Shown here piece after piece: positions 40,075 through 50,450 of a DNA stretch of 64,000 bases (the stretch's first letter is position 1; every line of letters begins with the position of its first letter). The notes under the pieces are model-generated. The model was given only the letters and a program-made list of their open reading frames with translations, did no database searches and had not been told where the DNA came from. The DNA is from Archilochus colubris. Its lineage: Eukaryota > Chordata > Aves > Apodiformes > Trochilidae. Where the stretch lies: the NCBI GenBank assembly GCA_023079485.1, contig CM041085.1, forward strand, positions 30,365,121-30,429,120, given 5' to 3'. The position numbers and the translations under genes are program-made.

Positions 40075-40304
40075 TCATAGAATCATAGAATTGGCTGGGT
40101 TGGAAGGGACCTCAGAGATCATCGAGTCCAACCCTTGAACCACCGTTGTGGTTGCTAGACCATGGCACTGAGTGCCACATTCAGTCTCTTTTTAAATATC
40201 TCCAGGGACGGAGAATCCACTATTTCCCTGGGCAGCCCATTCCAATGCTTGATCAACCTCTCCATAAAGAAATTCTTTCTAATATCTAACCTAAACTTCC
40301 CCTG
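40075..40304 (-). mobile_element. CR1 LINE 3' tail (5'-truncated)
   Basis: The plus-strand text starts with two ATAGAAT-type units and then GGCTGGGTTGGAAGGGACCT, so the element lies on the minus strand with its 3' end at 40075. It ends at CTAAACTTCCCCTG (about 40304), leaving roughly 230 bp. It belongs to the same subfamily as the copies at 6.3, 22.2, 24.8 and 51.1 kb and is little diverged from them. Confidence 0.96.
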
Positions 40305-40469
40305 AGGGCTGTCCCCACCACTGATCTGACACCATCACTGCAGCTACATGTGAAGTTTGCAGGTTGCGGAGCCGATCCAAAAGAGGGGGCAGGTGTCTAG
40401 TTTGTAGTAAGGACTCTTTCCACATTGCTGTCAGATGCCTAGCCATTAAAAAGTATAAGCTGAAACTTT

Positions 40470-40757
40470 TGGGACAGGGACTTTCTACAAGGACATGTAG
40501 CAATAGGATAAGGGTAATGGCTTTAAACTGGAAGAGAGTAGATTTAGGCTAAGAAGAAATCCTTCACTATGAGGGTGGTGAGATGCTGGCACATGTTGTC
40601 CAGGGAGGTTGTGGGTTCCTCCTCCCTGGAAGTGTTTAAGGCCAGGTAAGATGGGGCTTTGACCAATCTGGTCTAGTGGGAGATGTCCTGACCCATGCAG
40701 GTTGGAACTAGAGGATCTTTAGCTTTCCAACCCAAACCATTCCATGATTCTGTGCAA
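40470..40757 (+). mobile_element. Older CR1 LINE 3' region
   Basis: The segment begins around GGGACTTTCTACAAGGACATG and contains GGTAATGGCTTTAAACTGG, GAGGGTGGTGAGATGCTGGC, CCTGGAAGTGTTTAAGGCC and TTGGAACTAGAGGATCTTTA, ending in CCATTCCATGATTCTGTG. These are successive parts of the 3' end of an older CR1 subfamily. Many substitutions and small indels separate it from the consensus as I recall it. It lies 165 bp from the minus-strand CR1, so the 3' ends of the pair point outward. Confidence 0.9.
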
Positions 40758-43700
40758 ATCTGTGTGATCTGGGGAGGATTCTTCATTAAGCATGAAACAA
40801 GGGAAACAGAGACAATGATAGAAACAAGGACAGAGACCTGCCTTTGCATTGACTGCTGAGCCAACAAGGCTGGCAGCAGAAAGAAAGGACCAATTCAGAA
40901 TCTCTGCTGGTGGGCTCAGAGATGCAGCAGCAGGTGACAAGCACAGGGCTCTTCCCAGCTGCCTGGAACTGAGGAGACCGCACGCGTTTGGCGACTGTAG
41001 GAATGTACAAACCTCTGGCAGAGTCAGACAGGAAAGCTGCCACTCATGCTCAAACTGGTAGCCTCTGGGCAGTTACTGAATTCCTGCCACACGCAGTTGG
41101 GATGGATGAGAGGGTGACATATCATCCATAGCCCAAGAAGCCACTCACCCTGCTCCTTCAGCTGCAGAATAACATCTTGGAGGCCACAAAATATGCCTCC
41201 CAGGGTGATGAGAAAAGGAGGGTCCCAGCCACAGGTCTGACCCTCACCACCTTGCTGCCAGGTACCTTGTACAGACTTGACATGACAGATGTATGTAGTA
41301 TTAAAGCTGCATTAATTTCAAAAGCTACGAGTTAAGAAACTTTTTAAGATATAACATTACCCTTTATTTTCATAACAGAAATCCCTGTTATGGTATTTCA
41401 TGTTCTGGTTTGGTTTGGTTTTCCCCTAGAAAAAAAGCTCTTGTTTCTTCTTTCAGAAACTCCAGGTGGAAACTCATGTGTGCTTCTAATCTCAACTCTG
41501 GTTTCTGCTAACAACTCTGGCAGGATAATTTCATATGTTTTAAAAGTAACAATGAAAAGAAATGGGCTAATTTAATTTCTGGACACAAGATTAATTTCTT
41601 CACATTATACCGATCACATTGCCTGTACATAATAGAGAACAGATCCTACCCAAACTCTTCCATGAAATAAAATACCCAGATTTATTTCAGCACATCTACC
41701 TTTTTCTATACTTAGGTGCAAATCTCCACATCAAATAAGAGCCTTTTTGAAGAGATGGGCTTTTATTCACCCATACTGTCTAGTTCCAAATGCTTACCAG
41801 TTTTAAGTCAAAATGTAACTATTTCTTTTTTATTAGTTTTAAAATTTATTTCCACAATGTAAACTCTTATAACCATTGATGTATTATGAGGTGGGAGGGC
41901 TTTTTTCTATTATTATTTGCACTCTAACATTTAGTTTCAGCTTAGATGTGATTTTCATAGAAACACAACATTGACAATCTAGGTAAAACCAGAATATATA
42001 AGGCACAAGTCTTTGAGCTTTCATTTTACCTTCAGCAAACTATATGACATTATAAACTGCATAAAAACAGTAGAAACTACAAACTCCCACTTGAGAACAC
42101 AATGAATATGTGCAATTTTTATGCAACTTCTTAGGTACAGAATTATCTTACCATCTATGTTTAAGACCCATTTAGTGAGAGAAAGTATGTGTTAAAAGTC
42201 TTTCTTGACTCAGGATTAAATTTTGAAAGTTTTGTTCATCTTTTTAATGAGACAAAACAAAGTTTTAGGGAAATTGCATTATTATATGTCCTCTGACTTT
42301 TAAAAGTAGAGATGTCATCAGGAAAGAGAAACATTAAAGATTTTGTGGATCAGCAAGCTAAGAAAAAATTACTATTTAGGTTTTGAACCTTAACCTTGAT
42401 TTTTTTTTGTTAACTTCTCAAGACCCTTAACTTTGAGATTATCATTCGCTAAAAGCAGACATGTTGAAAACACCATAATCTTCTTATCATCCAAATGTCA
42501 TCTCTTGGGAGATATAAGTTGCTTTTATGACTCGTAGCCTTAAAAAATTACTTACCATCTATTAGTCTCTTCTATTCTCTTCCATGCAAGGGCCAGAAAT
42601 GTTTCCCTTCAGAGTGCTCAGATCACCTGGTTACTGAAGTGTATCTCCATCTCCCACTTCTGTGCCATGAAACCTCTTAAATCTATTCACTCTGGATGCT
42701 AAAGGAAGGGGATAAAATATATTTAGCTTTAGGAACAGTGATAGGAGTCTTAATCTATCTTGTGATGGAAGAATATATTTGGTGAAATGGTAAAATAATA
42801 ATACTAGTTAATTAAGGAGCTCAGACCAAGGGACCTCCAGGATAGTCCAAGCCCATAGGAAGCTATCTTAAGGACTGGAGCTGTAGTTCAATCTGTTTTT
42901 TCAGTTTAATGCCAGTGACATTTTTCTTCTCATTTGAGTCAACAGACTTTTGGGGTTTGGTGGCTGTTGGCACATAATACCAGTCTTTGAAATACTGATT
43001 GCTCAGCCAAAGTTAACAGAAGCAGCTGCAAAACAAGATGTCATTATCTCTGGGTCTTGCTCTGAGTGAGCTACAAGTGCACTGCCATCTGCAAAGAGCA
43101 GATCTTTACTAAGGGGACTTCAGAAGACTCTGTTTCTGCATATAAACAAGCCAAATTATAAATGTCACCCGGGAAATCTGAAACTAGACTCTCAGAGATA
43201 GACTCTGCATTTGTCCCATTGGTTGCTACTGCAAAAATGAATCCCTACTAACACTGTGGCACTGTAGCTCTAATCACATTTAGAAGACAGCTTTCCACCC
43301 AAATAGCCAACTGAAGATAATCACTTTTTCAACTTACTTCTTACTTCGTGCCAAAAAGGGAGAGTTAGGTTGAGATTTTTGTTTTGTTTTGTTTAAAAAA
43401 AAATAAATTCCTTAAGTTCTTCCTAATGGTGTCAAACAGCATTAGGCAGCCTGAGGGTTATAACCAGACGTGTCTGAAAAAGAACCATGGTGTTGCATGG
43501 ATGGAGTTAAGAAAGATCCAAAGCAGTATTTTGCATAAAGCAGATAAGAATAATACAGTCATGCCTGTAACTGCAGCATGTTCTTCTAACCTGTTACCTA
43601 GTTGATACTACAAACATAACCATCTTTAAGCTGTTGTAATACTGCTGCTTACAGAGAAAAAATTATGTGACCAGTGGCTCAAGCACACTTTAGATATTAA

Positions 43701-46259
43701 ATTTTGGATCACAATGAAACAATTTTGGGGACATGAAAGATCATCAGTGACTTTCTGATCAGTTTGAAGCGTTTGGCTATTGATTTTTTTTAATGATAGC
43801 CTTAGGTAGAGACTGTTATAAACTGAATGTAACCTTGAAAGTTCATGACCATGGTGAATTTTAAATAACTTGTATTCTACAGGTAAAATATAAAGTTGAC
43901 TGAACTTAGGCAGCCAACTAGTAATTATGTAGACTTAATACTAGAAGATTAATAATAATAATAAATAACCTACTAATTTGGACTCCTAGTCCAAAAAGCC
44001 TTCTCATGTACATGGTAGTCTAGGTTTTTGCAAGCCCTTTTATAATGCAGTGTTCCATCCATGCCTCTTTCCATCCAAGTCAGTGCCAATTCATTAGAAA
44101 TACAATTACAACAGGTTTTATTGCAAAAACAATGGTTTCATGTTAATAATAATTTTTTTTTAGTTAAGAAATCCAAAGAAGCACAGGACAAGACATATGA
44201 ACCAGTGAGAGAGGACAGAAAGACCTGGAAGAAAATGTCATTGAATGACAGAACTCTAAAACAGGGTCAAGGATTAGGCAGTGGTCAGGACAGAGTGGCT
44301 GAACAGCCATTGAAAGTGGTATTATAAATAGGAGTTCAAGCAACAATAAGGAGGAATGGCTTCAGTGCAGGAAACCCTGGTAAATAGGACTAGCTGGTAA
44401 ATAGAGCCATGGGAAACAATACCAGAGTCATAAAAAGCTCCAGTCTTTTATTCATTTACACATTTTAAGCACAGAAAATTTAATTTTTTTTTCTTCTGAT
44501 AATATTGATAAAAATTACTGCCTTTCATTCGTACTAATTACTCTGTCTCCCTTTCAGGTTGAATATTGGTGTATTCTGATATGGATAAGCTAATGCGCAC
44601 TTAGTAAATCTTTAGGAGAAGACACTTGCATTGATTGGTTTCGTAACTTTTATCAGATAGAACTGACATCATAATATTAAGCAGGAACTGAAGGCTTGTT
44701 GCATTAACTACATTCAGTATGTAGTTAATACATTCCAATATGCAAGAATAAAGTTAAAAAAGACTATTTCCTAAACATGGAGGTTCTTCTGAATTGTGGC
44801 CTTAGAATAGACCTGTGTTTTTTAAAGATGTAGCAAGATACCTAAGCAATATTTAAACATTGCAATTAACTGATACAAACACTGTTAACACTTCATAAAT
44901 ATATTTCATCCTTTGTAATAGGAAATGTAGCTAAATTTTCATAAAAACTTATGAATTGCTATGCACTCAGATGTTTAACTTGGAGTTCACCTACATTTTA
45001 TTCAGGTATGTAACTAAAAATGACCTGATTTTCTGAAGGCATTAGGATGCTTGGGATAATTGGAAAAAAAAAAAACAGTTTTAAAGCCCCCAAGCTCTTC
45101 TTCAAGTCTCAAACAGAAAATTAAATACCAGTAGCTCTTAGCTTAATTATTTTAAATTAGCTGAACAATTCAAGGGAAATCAGTTTTTGCCCAAGGAGCA
45201 GAGGAGGATGTTTGCTAGGGACAAGGTACGAGCAGCTACAAGACAAAGAGTAAACAGACTGTAAAATTTTGCTTGGACAGAATGTGATATAAAATGTGAC
45301 ACAAAATATCTTAGGTTAGCCAACAGCCTTTAGTATTAAGAGGAATAATGGTTTGCAGTTCTCAAACTTCCTTTCTATGAGGATCAAGACTGGGAAAAAA
45401 TGGAAGTGATGGTTTAATGAGTGACTTTCAGGGAGGTTTACAATGACTTTGGTCCTTATTCAGAATTTGAAACTATCCCAGAAAAAAGTAAGCCATGCAG
45501 CTATGTCTGCTACAGCCTTTTTGTTCAATTAGTTGTGTTTCACATAAAGATTCCTGGGAGCTGGGATGGTTTCGATGTGCCTATGCTCTTACAGCTCTCA
45601 TGCAAGTTAGCCCTTCTGTACTGCTTCCAATCCTTTTGCTTTCATCCCTACTAATCTGTGTGGTTTTTTCTTCAGTTTTTTGTACTCTACTTTGGGACCT
45701 AGACGGGATACACAGGTGTCTAGAACAGTTTTGTCGAAGAGAACTAATATGAAATTTTGGCAAGGCACAGTACCACCTTAATCCAGCTTTGTGCCTTTTT
45801 GTACCATGTTGTCAGATTGTTTTGGCAGAGTGGTAAATACAGCAATGTGTTTTCTCTTGAGATATTACCGTTTCTGGATTCGTGGCATGATCTGGGAGGA
45901 TCCAGATGCCAAATATGTATTTTTCCAGTGCTGTTGCCTTGAGACATATCAGGCTCCAGATTGTTAAGGTGCAGTAGGGAACCTAAATAATTATCTCTGC
46001 TGAGTCAAAATTTGGAAACTGGGGTTTGGAAGGCTGTGACAAACTAACTGGCAAGAGCTGACTGGATTCAGAGCCAGATTTTCAGAACATCCTGGTCTTG
46101 ATACGGTTGCAACCAACAGATCCACCCTGGTTCTTTATTTAGACATCGTATTTCAGGTGCCCGACATGAAAAAGTTGCTCACCCACTAAAATCCCAGCCT
46201 CTCTCTCGGCTACACAGGAACGAGGAGCTAGATAGCGGCTTATACACCTAATGGTTAAT
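40758..46259. other. Gene-poor stretch upstream of the CpG island
   Basis: The 40.8-41.3 kb part is GC-richer than its surroundings and contains an open plus-strand segment (about 41134-41340) with no initiating Met. I cannot assign it. From 41.3 to 46.2 kb the sequence is AT-rich with short frames only (88 codons at most) and no named repeat. No RNA gene was recognised. Confidence 0.5.
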
Positions 46260-46267
46260 TTTTTATT

Positions 46268-46283
46268 TTATATATATATATAC
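46268..46283. repeat. Short TA run at the CpG-island edge
   Basis: An alternating TA run about 110 bp before the sequence turns GC-rich. It could act as a TATA-like element for plus-strand transcription, but it is just as likely a neutral simple repeat. Confidence 0.7.
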
Positions 46284-46659
46284 ATGGAAATATCGATGTG
46301 GGGAAAAAGACTAAAACCAAGAAGGAGCCCAGCACTGTCAACATGCAACTGTTCCACATACGGCATCGTATTGCTTTGGCCCTCACAGACCCCCGAGCCA
46401 CACGCTCGGATGCCGCCGCTCGCCGCGGATCCGGCCCTGGCTCCAGCCCCCGGGGACCCGCCGCCCGGGAAACCTCCCCACGACCTGCAGCGGAGCCCGG
46501 GCAAGCATCCCCGGGGCGGGCGAGCGCTGGTGCCGGTTCGGGGCGGGCCGTGACTCACCCGCCAGGGCCAACCGGGGAAACACCCGCCGCTGCCGGGCTC
46601 CGCCGCCGGTGGCAGAGCGCATGTGCGGGGGCTCCCTGCCTCCGCGCCGCTCTTCGCAA

Positions 46660-46760
46660 CCCCCCCCTTCCCTCCTTTCCTCCCTCCCTCTCTGCCGCCC
46701 TCCCTCCCTCCCTCCCTGCCGGCTGCCTGCCTGCCGCCGTCTCCCTCTCCCTGCCGGCTG
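46660..46760 (+). repeat. Polypyrimidine CCCT-type tract
   Basis: About 100 bp of nearly pure C/T with repeated CCCT units inside the CpG island. On the other strand it is a GGGA tract. Such tracts are common in 5' UTRs and promoters and can form triplex or G-rich structures. Confidence 0.9.
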
Positions 46761-46882
46761 GGTGCTGAAGTTGGGCGGATGGCAGCACACCCGCTCCGCT
46801 AGGGACGAGCCGCACCAGCCCTTCCCGGGATCGCTCAGCGCCAACAGCACGCAACCGGGCGGGGGTGGGTAAGGCGCTCCGC

Positions 46883-46893
46883 TTTTATTTAAG
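46883..46893 (-). promoter_or_regulatory. TATA-like element inside the CpG island
   Basis: On the minus strand this reads TTAAATAAAAG; about 30 bp downstream (near 46855) a start would give a first exon of about 300 nt ending at the CGG|GTGAGT donor at 46558. On the plus strand the same bases give TTTTATTTAAG, which could serve a start near 46917. The AT-rich island within GC-rich DNA is suggestive, but no initiator or transcript evidence is available. Confidence 0.35.
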
Positions 46894-46950
46894 CCTGAAC
46901 CGTGTTAAACGGCATCAAAATGTCCGCTTTATACACTGATGCACTGAGGT

Positions 46951-46963
46951 GGGGGGGTGGGGG
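46951..46963 (+). other. G-rich tract (G7-T-G5)
   Basis: Two long G runs separated by a single T, within the CpG island and about 60 bp from the TATA-like element. It might contribute to a G-quadruplex but has only two runs. Confidence 0.6.
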
Positions 46964-46993
46964 ACCAACACGGACACGCACAGCAACCAGACA

Positions 46994-47054
46994 TGGGGGA
47001 GGAAGAGGAACGGGAGGGAGGGAGGCAAGAGGGAGGATGGATGGATGGAGGGCG
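46994..47054 (+). repeat. Polypurine GGGA/GGAT-type tract
   Basis: An almost pure A/G stretch with GGGA and GGAT units. It is roughly complementary in type to the polypyrimidine tract about 300 bp upstream, so the two could pair if both were in one transcript. Confidence 0.85.
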
Positions 47055-47177
47055 GTGAAGTGCAAGAGAAAATGCATTTACCGGGGGGACCGGCTGCGTG
47101 TCAGCGTGTGTGATTCTGCGTGTGCCTGTGTAACAACGGGTGGCTGCAAGGTGTGTGATGGGGGAGAGTTGTGCGGA

Positions 47178-47199
47178 GTGTGTGTGTGTTTGTGTGTGT
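47178..47199 (+). repeat. GT-rich run
   Basis: Interrupted alternating GT sequence inside the CpG island. It explains the Cys/Val-rich frames there. Confidence 0.85.
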
Positions 47200-47370
47200 C
47201 TCCCTGCCCGCGATGCACAAAGGGGTGGGGAGAGAGATACCTCTGGGCTCTGCCCGCGTCCTTCCCCGCTGCCTCCCCCACCCCCCAGCTTCGGCTTGTA
47301 TCCGGAGTACCACGGTTCCAGCGGGCGATGCCGCGGGGCGTCCGCCGCGCCGGGCGATGCTGCCCATCCC

Positions 47371-47391
47371 GGGGAGGGGGAGGGACTGGGG
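47371..47391 (+). other. Canonical G-quadruplex motif
   Basis: Four G runs in sequence (G4, G5, G3, G4) with loops A, A and ACT, fitting the usual G3+N1-7 pattern. It lies in the CpG island, where such motifs are common in promoters or 5' UTRs. Confidence 0.75.
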
Positions 47392-47540
47392 CGCCCCCGG
47401 GGAAGCCGGGGGCATGGGCTGGTGATGTGACAGCCGCCAGCAGCTCGTAGATGAGGCAGCGCTCCTCCTGCCTTTCCTCTTGACCTTCTCCTCCCTGTAA
47501 CACGGGTCTACTTGACGTGGAGTGGGTAGAAGGTGTTGTA

Positions 47541-47541
<1 letters not shown>

Positions 47542-47630
<89 letters not shown>

Positions 47631-47647
47631 TACTATTATTATTATTA
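47542..47647 (+). repeat. ATT trinucleotide microsatellite (~35 units)
   Basis: About 105 bp of ATT repeat, pure for most of its length, with ACT interruptions near the 3' end and AATT at its edge. It splits the CpG island into two GC-rich lobes. On the minus strand it yields AAT codons and the long Asn run in a 244-codon open frame, which is therefore not evidence of a gene. Long pure ATT tracts are usually polymorphic. Confidence 0.97.
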
Positions 47648-48187
47648 ATTATTCGCGGAGGCGGTGGAAGGTGAGGGTGAACAAACGAGCCGCTACTCTT
47701 TAAGATCAGGAGTTGCTTTCCCTTCCCTCCCTCCTCCCGGCCCCCACCGGACCGAACCCGGGAGCCCCCTCCGCGCCGGCGAGGGGAGGTGGCAGGGGGC
47801 CACCCACATTTCAGGGACGCGGGCACCAGCAGCACCGCCCTGCGCGGCCCCGGGCGGCACCCAGCCTCCCCCGCCCGCCGTACCCTGCGGCACCGCCATC
47901 CCTCTGCCCCGGCCTCCTTCCCGCCCCTCCCCTGGAAATGTCGGCGGGATGCGGGCGGGGGCTGCGGGAGGAGCAGGTGGCCGGGCGCGGCCGGCGGGGC
48001 AGGGGCTGCTCCCGGTCCGGCTCCGGCCCAGGCCCCGGTGCCGAGCAGCGCGGGAGAGCGCAGCGCAGCGCCGGTATGGCCCGGGCGGCGCGGGGCTTCC
48101 CTGCGCCCAGGGAAACACCATCTGCTGCCGCTTCCCGGTGCTGCGGGGGATGCTGTAATGCTGCCCGGCGCCCGGAGCCCGCCGTGT

Positions 48188-48204
48188 GCTGCTGCTGCTG
48201 CTGC
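48188..48204 (+). repeat. Short CTG triplet run
   Basis: About five to six GCT/CTG units at the 3' end of the CpG island. It produces poly-Cys, poly-Ala or poly-Leu depending on frame. The Leu frame resembles a signal peptide but has a TAA shortly upstream and no ATG between that stop and the run. Confidence 0.85.
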
Positions 48205-48260
48205 CTCTGCTGTTCTTCACCCCTCCGCGGGATGAAACCCCCCGCAATTCCTAGCTTGCT

Positions 48261-48959
48261 CAGCTGTCAAACCTATATTGCAGAATTCATAGCCACCTCT
48301 TCTTGTTGATTTAGAGGGAAACCTTACTGGCGGGGGTAAAATTTAAGATTTTTGGTATTTGGTTTCTTCATTTCCGCATCTGGATTTTCACCAGTGTGTG
48401 ACATAGGTTTGCAGCCAGATGCTTTCGTAAAATGGTTGAATTCTCAAATACCCTGCTAGGTAAATGTAAGTTAGGTATGATCTGCAATAGTATTATGGGT
48501 AACAGGTGATATATCTCTTTCAGCAAATGTAGAATTGATGCATTGCAAATGTGGGGAGTTCTGCAAAGGAGATTAATTCTTTTTCACATCAGTGGATCCT
48601 GGTATCATCATCCTTACGTAAATCACTATGGAATTTTCCTGTCTCACAAGCCATTTGGGCAAAAAAAAATACTTAACCATTATAAAAAACAGTGTCACAC
48701 ACTGTTATCACTGTTATTTTTTAATTCGAGTTCATATTCAGAATAAGTAAACTCCTAATAAAAAATACATGTGCCCCACCCCAGTAAGTTTATGGCCTAA
48801 GACACAAAGGCTATGATACAAGTCCTCCCCTCCCTAAATAATGTGAGCATTAGACACTTAAATGCCTTCCTCCATCAGGGCCCTAGATCCTTTTAAGTAG
48901 CCAAAATAAGAACATAATTTGATTAAAAGCATATGATCAAAAAAATTGCTGTAGTGAGT
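48261..48959. other. AT-rich flank downstream of the CpG island
   Basis: The composition returns to AT-rich. No exon is visible. A donor-like CTAGGTAAAT occurs near 48457, but no coding frame leads into it. Confidence 0.5.
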
Positions 48960-49324
48960 TGGACATCTAGACCAATATCCTGGCTCTGACTAAAGTCATT
49001 AGCAGATGCTGAAGGGAGAAAAATGTAAGAAACAGAATTGGTACAGAGCAAGCTTTTCCTGGTATATCCTTTCAAGTTCCAGCAAACTGTACTACAGGGA
49101 TATCTTAAACTGGGCTTTGCTCCCAGACCATTATTTTTAATAAAACCTTGAATTTCTCTACTGTCTTTATAAAATCCATTTATACTTTGGTATCAACCAC
49201 ATTTTGTGTCAATGAGCACCACAATTTAATTTTGATTTGTGTGAAAAAGTACTTCCTTTTGTTTGTTACCTGTCTGCTGCGTGCTGATTTCATTTAGTGC
49301 CCCGTGGCTTTCATATGTGAGAAG
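48960..49324 (-). mobile_element. Ancient amniote CR1 relic
   Basis: In the plus-strand text, blocks occur in the order expected of the reverse complement of an old CR1 family widespread in turtles and crocodilians: ACATCTAGACCAATATCCTG, CTCTGACTAAAGTCATTAGC, AGATGCTGAAGGGAG, then TATACTTTGGTATCAACCAC, GTCAATGAGCACCACAATTT, GTGTGAAAAAGTACTTCCTT and GCTGATTTCATTTAGTGCC. The later blocks are remarkably close to the consensus as I recall it for so old an element. The upstream half is decayed. Orientation is inferred because the complementary strand of this family encodes the ORF2 C-terminus. Confidence 0.75.
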
Positions 49325-49904
49325 GACCGGACACTGTGTCTGTACAAGGAGCTAGGAGTGTCCTCTCATTGCAGAGCGGGTACAGTGCTGGCAGATCAAA
49401 TCTCTTCACATTATCTGTCACTGAGCTGAGAGGTCTGGCTAGGGGACTAAAGCCATATTCAGCCCTTGGTCTTTATGTTGAAATCTACAGAGAACAGTCA
49501 CTCTTGTTATGCAACATGGACACTTGTGCACAAAGAATTGCCCTAGACCCCCGAACTCATTGCAAGACAGCTACTGAAAAGCTGTCTGTTGAAAATTAAT
49601 TCCCTGCACTATTGATTTGAATCGACTTCTGACTTACAGCTTGATGAAAAATTCCCTATCCTAATCCTGTTTTCTACCTACCCTGAAAAAATGAAATCTT
49701 TTATTCTCAAAGTGCCATTCTGCAGTTTTAAGAAATACACTGTATACAAAATGTGTGCTAGATGTCAAAGGAGATGTACCTATGAACTCTGCACATTTGG
49801 ATTAGCATTACTTCTACTTGTTCTATGTAACATTCATTGTGAGGATGTACATGTATACTGTCAAAAGTAAATTTTAAACATCCCATAAAATCTTAACTTA
49901 TTTG

Positions 49905-49970
49905 GAAGATGCTGTGGCATAAGTTCACCCCAAGAGCAGTACTGAGTTCGAATCATGCTTGAGGAGCACT
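49905..49970 (+). repeat. Possible tRNA-derived SINE head
   Basis: GCTGTGGCATAAGTTC resembles an RNA polymerase III A-box, and about 35 bp later AGTTCGAATCATG matches the B-box core GTTCGAATC. Spacing is right for a tRNA-like head, but no cloverleaf can be drawn with good acceptor pairing, so it is not a functional tRNA gene. It could be a decayed MIR-like or other CORE-type SINE; chance is not excluded. Confidence 0.35.
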
Positions 49971-50379
49971 AGTATTGCTCAAACCAACATTGCCAACCAA
50001 AAGCTTCCCTGATCTCACTGATAGCCACGCTTTGATTTCCACACAAGAATAATAAAAGGACTAAGAGACCAGAGAACTACAAAAACACATCCTGGACCTA
50101 AAAACCCAGAAGTTCTCAGTTTGAAGCCAGCATCAGGCACAACTTGGAGCTACACAATCCACAGTAGAATGTGCACAGGTGGATGAAGGGTAGAAAACTG
50201 TAGAAACCGAAGTTAGTTGAGAAATTCTTCACAAAAATGGAAATACTGTCAATCTCAGGTGCTGTAATCCTTGTCTCCCAAAAGACTTAAAGAAGAGACT
50301 TGGTGCTTAATGAAGACAAGATAGGAGGGATGTCAGCCAGTGTCAAGCTAAATGGTTTTCCACTTACAAATGGTATCTA

Positions 50380-50450
50380 TGTGTATGTATATACATATAT
50401 ATATATAAATATATATATATATGTGGCAAACCATATATATATTCATATAA
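50380..50450. repeat. Interrupted AT dinucleotide blocks
   Basis: Alternating AT blocks on both sides of GTGGCAAACC. The blocks are self-complementary and can pair as a hairpin with that segment in the loop. Confidence 0.88.

Larger units (their letters stand above)
46380..48260. promoter_or_regulatory. CpG island, probable promoter / first-exon region
   Basis: The sequence changes abruptly from AT-rich to strongly GC-rich with dense CpG, and back again near 48.26 kb. GC boxes are visible (GGGGCGGG near 46513, GGGCGGGCC near 46541). Possible donors lie on the plus strand at 46869 (TGG|GTAAGG) and 47671 (AAG|GTGAGG), and on the minus strand at 46558 (CGG|GTGAGT). A TATA-like element at 46883-46893 reads TTAAATAAAAG on minus and TATTTAAG on plus. 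Vertebrate CpG islands normally mark promoters. The gene cannot be named: every long frame here translates to low-complexity Pro/Gly/Arg/Ala sequence with no domain, as expected of 5' UTR in GC-rich DNA. Confidence 0.85.

Noticed and set aside
40990..41260. Faint similarity in spacing to histone H2A around ILEA...RVP
   Set aside because: Agreement is limited to a few spaced residues, the flanks do not match, and a stop interrupts the region. It is within what chance alignment from memory can give.
46902..47450. 182-codon plus-strand frame in the CpG island
   Set aside because: Its Cys/Val part comes from a GT run and its Gly/Arg part from GC-rich tracts; there is no domain and no convincing start.
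47101..47835. 244-codon minus-strand open frame with a long Asn run
   Set aside because: The Asn run is the ATT microsatellite read as AAT codons, and the rest is GC-rich low-complexity translation with no domain.
47693..48247. 184-codon minus-strand frame in the CpG island
   Set aside because: Overlaps other open frames, is low-complexity and has no recognisable domain.
48160..48250. Signal-peptide-like Leu run followed by PLLFF in the third frame
   Set aside because: A TAA lies just upstream in frame, no ATG falls between that stop and the Leu run, and the frame ends about 20 codons later.
47713..48309. 198-codon plus-strand frame ending in a Cys run and TYIAEFIATSSC
   Set aside because: Pro/Gly/Arg-rich composition is expected in CpG-island DNA, and the Cys run is the CTG repeat in one frame. 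Three frames are open over the same region.
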